Below the pieces are notes generated by a model. It was not told where the DNA came from. It saw only the letters and a list, made by a program, of their open reading frames with translations, and made no database searches. Of a DNA stretch of 64,000 nucleotides, positions 56,229 through 64,000 are shown piece by piece. This DNA is from Baylisascaris procyonis (taxonomy: Eukaryota > Nematoda > Chromadorea > Rhabditida > Ascarididae), in the NCBI GenBank assembly GCA_037389465.1, contig JAZARR010000074.1:186001-250000 (forward strand). Reading direction: 5' to 3'. Position 1 is the first letter of the stretch. The number at the start of each line of letters is the position of its first letter. The position numbers and the translations under genes are program-made.

Positions 56229-59200
56229 ATGTTTGGATTGGCGAGAGATGGTGGACGCATCCAATGGAGCGCAAAGTGATTGCAGACGATTCAGTGATGT
56301 CCTAATCCCACCGCCATTTGTCGAACACTGTAACCTCAAGTCTGCATAGGGGATGGTCATCAAGGGGCTTAATAAAATGTATAGTGGTGGTTGGCTGCCA
56401 AGATGGCATGCTGAGAGAGTGAGTACTACGTCGGCAATTTGAAGGGTGCAGCACGCGTCGGCGGGCGACTGCGATTCCCTGCGTAAGCAGCAATGCGGTC
56501 AACATAGCGCTTCCTTTATCGGGTAAGCACATTGCCGTGCGGTCCATATTTGTCGCTTCTCTCTGGCTCGATTCCCACGTCGGTTCCTGAATTGAGTGTC
56601 ACACTCTTCTCCATTGCCTCCCTTCCATCTTTATTGCTTCTCGATAGCTGCACAACTCATTTTGAAGCACTCAAGTGCCTCACGATTCAATTAACGATCC
56701 CAAAACGCAACGGCAATCGCTAGGAGCACAATACTGCGATTCTGCTTGCAAATAAGACAACCAAATAACTGCTATTTGAATAAAAATAATCACCTTACTG
56801 ACAAACGTTAAATGGCTCATCAAAGCCAATAATATCAGCTATTCCAACAGTATGGATGAAGACGTCAAAGACGGTAAGCTCTTTATGTTTGCAAACAATT
56901 TCAATAATGTGCTCTTTGAATCGATTCACTTATTTAGTGGCTATTTTACGCATTGCATCAAATAATTCCTCTGTTACATTTATTATATTTAATAATTCCT
57001 CACTCAAGAAAGAATATTCTTATAAATAAATAAAACAATTTTTTTATCAAACGATATGAATGAATGCATTTCAAATACGCTTAAAACGTTGAATACATCT
57101 TTCATGCTGATCTTTTACTATATTAGCGAACAACAATCCTAATAAAAAGTGTTCATTTACAGATTTCTATTGAAAATCTCTTATAAAACGACCGTCACAA
57201 ATAAGATGCGCTAAAAATCCTCTTACAACCAAATCCAAGGATTTATTCCAGGCAAACAATTTGCGACTGATTTTTAGATGGGTTTTCACCTAAGCTAATC
57301 GATGATAACATAGAATGAAATCAACGAACATGCAAAATTCACTAATTCTTCCTTTCGACAGCCAAAAATATGTTTTTGGTTCGTTCTTCTGCCCCCTCTC
57401 CTCCTCCAGAAAACCCGGAAAGGTGGGCCTCCTCTGCTCACTCAAAAATTATAACTTTCCGAAGCTGTAGTCGGATTGTACGGTTACCTTGCAAGAACGA
57501 CGGCAGCCCCATATCGTTGAACAGAAGTTACCGTATATTTCACCTTACAGTACTGAATATTTGCGGCGTTGTTTCCAAAATGAGTCCAAATGCTTCAACG
57601 AAGAATAATGTGTATCTTCAACTATGCATTAGTAACACTTAACACATTTCCTCCCTGATCGAAAGGCATTCACTGCGCAACAATATTGCCGATCACATGC
57701 GAGCACTCGAAGAAGCGGCTCTCATATTACCGGCAACTCATTTAACAACACCTATTCCTCACTCTTTTCCTTTCGCTATAATGACCTTCAACCTCTTTGT
57801 AGTGACCATATAAGTGTAAGCATGTTTTGAATGCAACGCATAATGCGCAGCACGTAATTGACGATGTCTTCAGAGAGTGGTCAGTAGAGGGTAGCGAAAG
57901 AGCATCGACCGGAAGAGTAGTGCTCCACTACTCAATGCCCCCTCCAAATCCAGCTCCCTCACATCACGCAGCACGCAACCGGCAATCTCCCAACACATTT
58001 TCGCTTCACTGCAAACTGCTTCTGCACTATTGCTCGTCGCAGCAGTCTAATTCTGCGATCGACATCTGCACAACTGTTGAATCATTTACTCCATAGTCCC
58101 GATACTATAGAAATGACTTGTCCAAATATGTTCACAAGGGAATGATATAGACAGCCTTCGGTGGTCAAAATACATTCATTACGAGGTGGGAAGCTCAACT
58201 TCGACAGATTCTTCTTTAGTAAAATAGAAAACTGAGAAGTACATTTTTGTCAAAAAAAGGGAGAAAAAGATTCGGTATTCCTCAGAAGAGGTAGACGATG
58301 ACGTTAAAAACCATAAGTATGCGAGTGATAATCAAGGATTTATCAAGTGCTCTGCCAAGTTGTGACGGTATGCAAAGAAAGAGGCAGGAAAAGGATCAGT
58401 CTTTAAACTACCAAAGAATACTTTCGAGGGAAATTTCTGAACATCAATGAGTTTAATCAATTCTTTATGAAAGTGAATGTGTCCTTAGAGTTCACTGATA
58501 AATTGATCAATATTCTTTTCCATCAGGGCAGTCATATTGATCATTTCCTCTGTAAAGTTCCACAACAATTCTGAAAAAGAATGAAATGAGAAGGGGAGGT
58601 GCAAAGATGAATTCACTTCATATTCAAAGTTTCTTCGCTTATTTCATTCGTTCATAACGATTAAGAAATCCTTCTCAATTCTAACTGGACTTCACACTCA
58701 TCTGACCCAAAAATGATGTTTTACTTGTTTCTTTATGTGGCACTTATCAACTGAGAAGCGATGAACAACTGTGCGATTCGGTCAAGAATGTAGTCTTATG
58801 TTGTGAAGGCATTCGCACATGCAGCCCATTCATCAAATGTTGTGTTGATTGTAAGTAATAAGCATGAAGCAAAGTTCATTGAAGTGGTTGCATTTATGGG
58901 CTCAATGAGCACAACACCACCATCAATCATATCTGCAGAAAGATAGCTCTTTCTGGCTGCCAGACCACCTCGCGCATAGGGCGTGCACCCCTATGTCAAC
59001 CGGCAGTTTACACGAGGCGCACTCTTCCCCTCCCTCTGCATATTACCTCTGCCGCATGCTGCACTGAAAGAAAGAAACATAAGGCTCTGTTAGCTGCTAC
59101 TATTTGCCCGCCTCTCCCGCCCTCACACACGCTCTCACATCCCACTACTGCTTGTCGCCTCTGATGTCGCTTCTCATATAAGCGCCTTTAGAGTATTTTA

Positions 59201-62200
59201 ATTACTTAACTCGTCGAACTATGTTTCTCGTTATCCATTTGCCTCATCATTTCTCTTATTAGTCGCGTTCGTAAGCAAAAATATCTTTCTATTAGGGATT
59301 ACCATCAAAAACATCCAGCCATTCATTGCAATATCCATGCACTATGTGCAAATCACATTTCGTGAAATCAAAACGGTAACCATTCTGACCACTGTATCAC
59401 TTCTTATGAAGCCCTTTCCACTTGGTCAATTAATCCTCCTGAATAGGACAACTGGGAGGGAACAGACTGGAGGAAAACCACCAGAGGACGACCTTACAAG
59501 AAAAAAGCGTCCTTAATTACTGAATTAAGAGAAGAAAATCGAGGACCTTTTCCTCAGCGCCGTATCTGCTTCTTGGCAATCCTGATATTGATCTAAGGAA
59601 TCTCATTCACTCATGCCGATTTCTCGGTGTCTTTTTCATCCATTACAAGCTAATCTCATCCTGTTATTTTCCATACTGCTCCTATTACCATGCAGTTTTT
59701 CTTCCATCTGAAAAAGTCTCGTGAATAGCGTAGTTTCTGAATTTCATAGAAGTAACAATTGGTAAAAATTTTCGCCTAAGCTATTTGTTTCTCGCTTCAT
59801 CAGTGCTTCATTCTTTCATGTTCAATTAAATCCATGAAAATAAAGATTCCCATTTCTGCTATATATCCAACATTAATGTTACTGTTTTATGTGCCTCCTC
59901 AGGCGAAATAGATTAAAAAATTGTGAACGTTCTAAAATGTAACCAGCGATAAAAAGTTGGTCTTTGCGTCCTTTCTGTGATAGTGAATAAATGGAAGTGG
60001 ATTTTTTCGATGATGGTTTTTCTATCGGGAATTTTACTGACAATAGCTCATTCAGCAAATAAATCTTTTTCCCTCCCTCCCAACTTTTGCTTTCAAGCTG
60101 CGACAGAGAATTTGGAGTCCTCAAATATAGGCACCTTCCGCTGCATAGAAACGTATCCGCAAGAGGCTGAAACAGCTCCCGAATAGAGCAAAACAAGGAT
60201 ATTCCTATGAATGGCAGCACCCTAAAGACAGCCCCATTGCATTGTGTGAAATTTCTTTTGCTATTTTTGGAAGAACCTCTCAACAATATGAAAGTATTCA
60301 GTTTCCCCATGGATAACAGACCGTATATGCCCCGTAAAACCATCTAGTAGTAGCGTCAAATTCATGATGCTAGTAGAGAGGGCATAAACCAGGTAAATGA
60401 GAGCAACCTTTGCTCGTTTAGATATTTTTAAACAGAGAACACATAGAATGCAAACAAATGTACTTGTCAACGAGTAAATCTTTAACTAAGGTTCCAAATA
60501 CTCCAAAAATACTTAGGAATATCGATCGTTAATGTTGATTTTTGATGTCGCCTGTCATCCCTAACGCAGATTGAAGTCACTGCGCTGCATTTTCATTCAC
60601 GCTATCTAATAATGTACAAATATATCAAACAAAATGCGATGCCACTCTATCCTGAAAATATTCTATTCAGTGACCTCCGAAATATTCTTTTATTTCTCGA
60701 AAAAAAAAAAATTACCGTTCCACGCGTTCCATTTAATTTCCTATTATTTTCATTTCTATTGGCAATTATGACCAATACATTAATGCACATCGATTAGATG
60801 TATTCAAATACCATCAAAACCAACTGGCAAATACACCCACTTGTCCAACCATTCTTACTTTCAGTAGACGATGTGGAAAAAGAAAGGCAGTGCGTAGAAA
60901 TGAATATTATTGTACGGGTATGATTCCCAAAAACAAAGTACTTATCCTCTTCCTTACTTCTTCTCATAGTTCATTGTTACTGTGCCACGATAACCTTTGC
61001 TCATCCTCATCAAATAACTTATGAAGGTCACTTGTAAAACCGCACTTTCAAATAGCAACTGCACCTCGTATTTGTTACGTTATACACACCGATATTCTTA
61101 CAACAAACTATAAAAACATTGCACTATCTACTGCATGTTAAAAAAATGTGTTGAGTACGTTTGTATATGTATTCGCTGAACAATTATGTGAATGCTACAT
61201 TAGCATTCAGATAGCTGAGCAGTTCTTAATTACCTTGCCAACCGAAATCACATGTTTTATGAGACCTCATCAGCAATCGACAAGTTAATCGTTTCGCCAG
61301 TAAACAAATTTGCATACCTAATCAAGCGGTAACCTGGTGGTCTTTCACTTGGTTGCCTACCATTCTGAAGCATTTCGAGAGATAAAAAAATGAGCGTCAT
61401 TCATCCGCTCATCTGCTGACATTATTAATAGAGACACTGCAAGTGATATTATGATGCAGTGTTTCAATTACTATATAGTAAATATTATTGAGTTCATTCA
61501 GCAATCTTGCAAAGCAGTCGACACTGTCGTATCAAGCATATATTCTTAGAAGCGCATTCTGGAAGCATAACAAAAACTGAGATCACAGTAGCTGAATATT
61601 AGCAATCTTTGGATTCGCTTGCCACTTCCGAATTGCTCATTAGCAAGCAGCATTGTGTTGTGCATGATGTGGCACAGCACAGTCACACATCACTGAAATC
61701 CTCCTCTCTTTCGTTCACTACAACTGCGCAGCGCTAACCCACTTAGTTGCCTTGACAAAAAACAAGACACCAAACACAATCTCCTCTACAGTCCCTAACC
61801 TGAAACCCTCTTAATCTCTTCTATTTTTGCATATTTCTACAGATGCCAACTTACTAAAAAAGTTTTGACCATTGAGTTACAGTGAACTTTTTCACCTCAA
61901 TTCAAAACTCGCGTGCACATCCCAGAGTAGTGTTGTTTTGGGTGCCTACTAGATATGGGGCTATCAAGCTAAAATATTGGTACTACACCAACTGAAGCAG
62001 CTGACTGCCCTAATTGGCCCCGACAGCAACGCCGAACAAAGAGGAATCACTTTACAGATAATGGACAGTGTGTCCATACTCCATGAGAATCCATCTTTGT
62101 TAGAAATGTAACGAACACTGTTTAATTCGAACCACGATCAAAATTGTCCATTGCAACTTTCACCAATATTTTACGTAATTAAAAGGCTCTTTTGAAATAA

Positions 62201-64000
62201 CCAACCCGTAATAAATACACAAGACATGTTTGACTTATTAAATGGTCCTGTGATGCGCTATGGCTACTCGAATGTCGAATTGAGGGTGCGATGAAGGGTT
62301 GAATGGACGGACCCTTTCTGGACGGTGCTGCCAAGGCGGCACTTCTCAAATTACGCGAGGCAATATATAAACGAGTGCAGCACGTGCCCCTCATTTTGAT
62401 GCCGCTGACCACTTCCATAAAGCTAAGCGATCAGTGTGCGCATATACAAACAAATTCCCCATGGAACCTATTACTGCTGCTAACGAGCAAAACAATTTTC
62501 CTTTGCAAATGATATTCTCGACTTCGACTTGCAAAACTGCATGAATACCTCTTCTTTATTGTTACAAATTCTCGCTCGCAATTTAATCGGTAAAGAATTT
62601 ATGCCATGTGAATATTCAATAACCTGCATAAATATTTTTAAGACAGGTTGGAGATGCATTTGCAAGCCTCTACCTGCAAATTATGCCGACTGTTTTAATA
62701 ATTTTCAATTCCTCAAATGATAAAAGTGAAAATTATGGAAAAAAAAATATTTCAACCTTTCTTGTCACTTTCCTCTTGTTCGAACGATAAATATTCTTTT
62801 ATGAGTGGCGTTGATGAGGAATATTTCAGGTCTCAGAAATTTTTCTGCGAATTAAATTCAATGAAAAATCAAACGCAGGAATTGGATCTTTCATTAGCGT
62901 TTTTTAAAGTTCTAAATTTGTGCTCAATATCCTTCAGAGATTGTCACACTCCGTCCATAGTGTACGCATATTTCAAAGTTCAGCGTCCACAACCGTCAAC
63001 CGGAAGGACTACATCAGTGACCTTTGGAGTGACGGCATTCGCATAATCGAAACACTTATCCCTATTTACGAAACGTCGCTTCATTTGATGCCCCCTGTAG
63101 TAAATCGTTCATTCATTGCACGCTCTATCCTCCTTCGTTGTTGTGTTCTCAAATGTCAGCTTGTACCTTATAATCGCATAACGTCCTTCATCAAACAGAC
63201 AATAATAATGAGGAAGAAGTAATGATAGGTCCTTTTTCACCATCATTCTCTTTTTTTGTTTGTTTCTAGAATAGAGGGGAAGGGCAGGGTGTGAGTGATA
63301 ACATGGTAATACCCCACTTACATATAACATTATCACTAATCGCGCAAAAAGAAATAGGATGGTAACGCTATAGCATATAGAAGTAAGCTTTTAATAGATA
63401 TAAAATAAATGAGCCTTCAGAGGCACTAACGCAAAGCTCCATAATAAGTTCATTTTCAGCCATCATTTCATCCAGAAAATGAGTTAGCGCAGCGCCTAAA
63501 GGCAAACCTCAGCGCGCTTCCTCCGATAGATTCGCTCCTTCCAAACCTTTCATCAATATGCATTCTTTCGCTATTTTCTTCGTTCAATAACCTATCAATG
63601 TGATGCACCCACATTTAACATTTCACAGCGGGTGAGGAAAAAGGAAGAAGATGAAGAAGAAGCATAACAAGCATTCAAAAACAGTAACCTCCAGGCCCTT
63701 CCTCACTTAATGATCTTCGTGCCCGATATGCAAATCATGCTAGAAGTAATGTCAGTAGCAAAGAGCATTCCATACGACGTTACTTTTCACTCCCTTCTTA
63801 TAGACCAATCAATAATTTTCAAAGCCGATCAATTTTCAACATCAACATCCCATTGTACAAAAGAAAACAAATACGCTCTTTTTTATCGGTCATTGAAAGG
63901 ATTCATAAACATCAGCAAATACCACTACTTCTGGCACACTTTCAATAATCTGAGCTATTTCTTTTCGAGCAGCATCACAATATAAATGTTGTTTCATTCC
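53244..64000. other. No recognisable gene (10.8 kb)
   Basis: This lies upstream of the nischarin exons and should contain its 5' part, yet I found no PX-domain exon. There are microsatellites at 56112-56228, GC-richer patches at 57360-58080 and 58900-59180, and several unassigned open frames. The longest is 154 codons on the minus strand (59879-60343), overlapping a plus-strand frame with a signal-peptide-like start. None matches a family I know. Confidence 0.5.
56112..56228. repeat. Compound microsatellite (TA)n then (GA)n
   Basis: About 60 bp of TA, a short TATG/TATA spacer, then about 42 bp of GA with one interruption (AAAGAG). The abrupt change from alternating AT to a purine tract is plain. 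Confidence 0.95.

Noticed and set aside
56009..56363. Open frames across the TA/GA repeat on both strands
   Set aside because: They consist mainly of Tyr-Ile and Arg-Glu or Leu-Ser repeats created by simple sequence.

Overview
The window is nuclear DNA from a nematode. It is AT-rich, its genes are broken into many exons of roughly 60-340 bp, and introns end in TTTCAG-like or TTGCAG-like acceptors. One gene encodes a cuticlin, a ZP-domain cuticle protein typical of nematodes. Intron length and the non-SL1 appearance fit a clade III (ascaridoid/spirurid) worm better than Caenorhabditis, but this is inference; I cannot name the species. No bacterial operon, CRISPR array, virus or tRNA gene was recognised.

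Layout. 1-11060: no recognisable gene, apart from a decayed non-LTR retrotransposon reverse-transcriptase tail (about 4540-5005) followed by a short tandem duplication. 11075-13637 (+): a TATA-box promoter and a complete five-exon cut-1-type cuticlin. 13638-17373: empty, with a long TA microsatellite. 17374-23333 (+): a complete nine-exon selenium-binding protein / methanethiol oxidase. 25377-36377 (-): a fifteen-exon RPAP1 homologue (RNA polymerase II-associated protein 1). 37954-45015 (+): a thirteen-exon WDR46/BING4/Utp7 ribosome-biogenesis WD40 protein. About 46333-53243 (-): a nischarin (IRAS) homologue with leucine-rich repeats, whose 5' part I could not find. 53244-64000: no recognisable gene, but microsatellites and several weak open frames.

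I rebuilt the gene models by joining exons on conserved protein sequence and checking that intron phase stays consistent. For cut-1, the selenium-binding protein, RPAP1 and WDR46 every junction keeps frame, giving about 391, 478, 690 and 568 residues. RPAP1 and WDR46 are head to head over 1.6 kb, and both serve transcription or ribosome biogenesis. The pairs selenium-binding protein/RPAP1 and WDR46/nischarin converge, and candidate poly(A) signals for both strands lie close together in each gap. I see no dedicated new system. The points most worth checking are the unusually short RPAP1, two extra in-frame exons and the missing PX domain in nischarin, the bidirectional poly(A) signals, and some small unassigned open frames.
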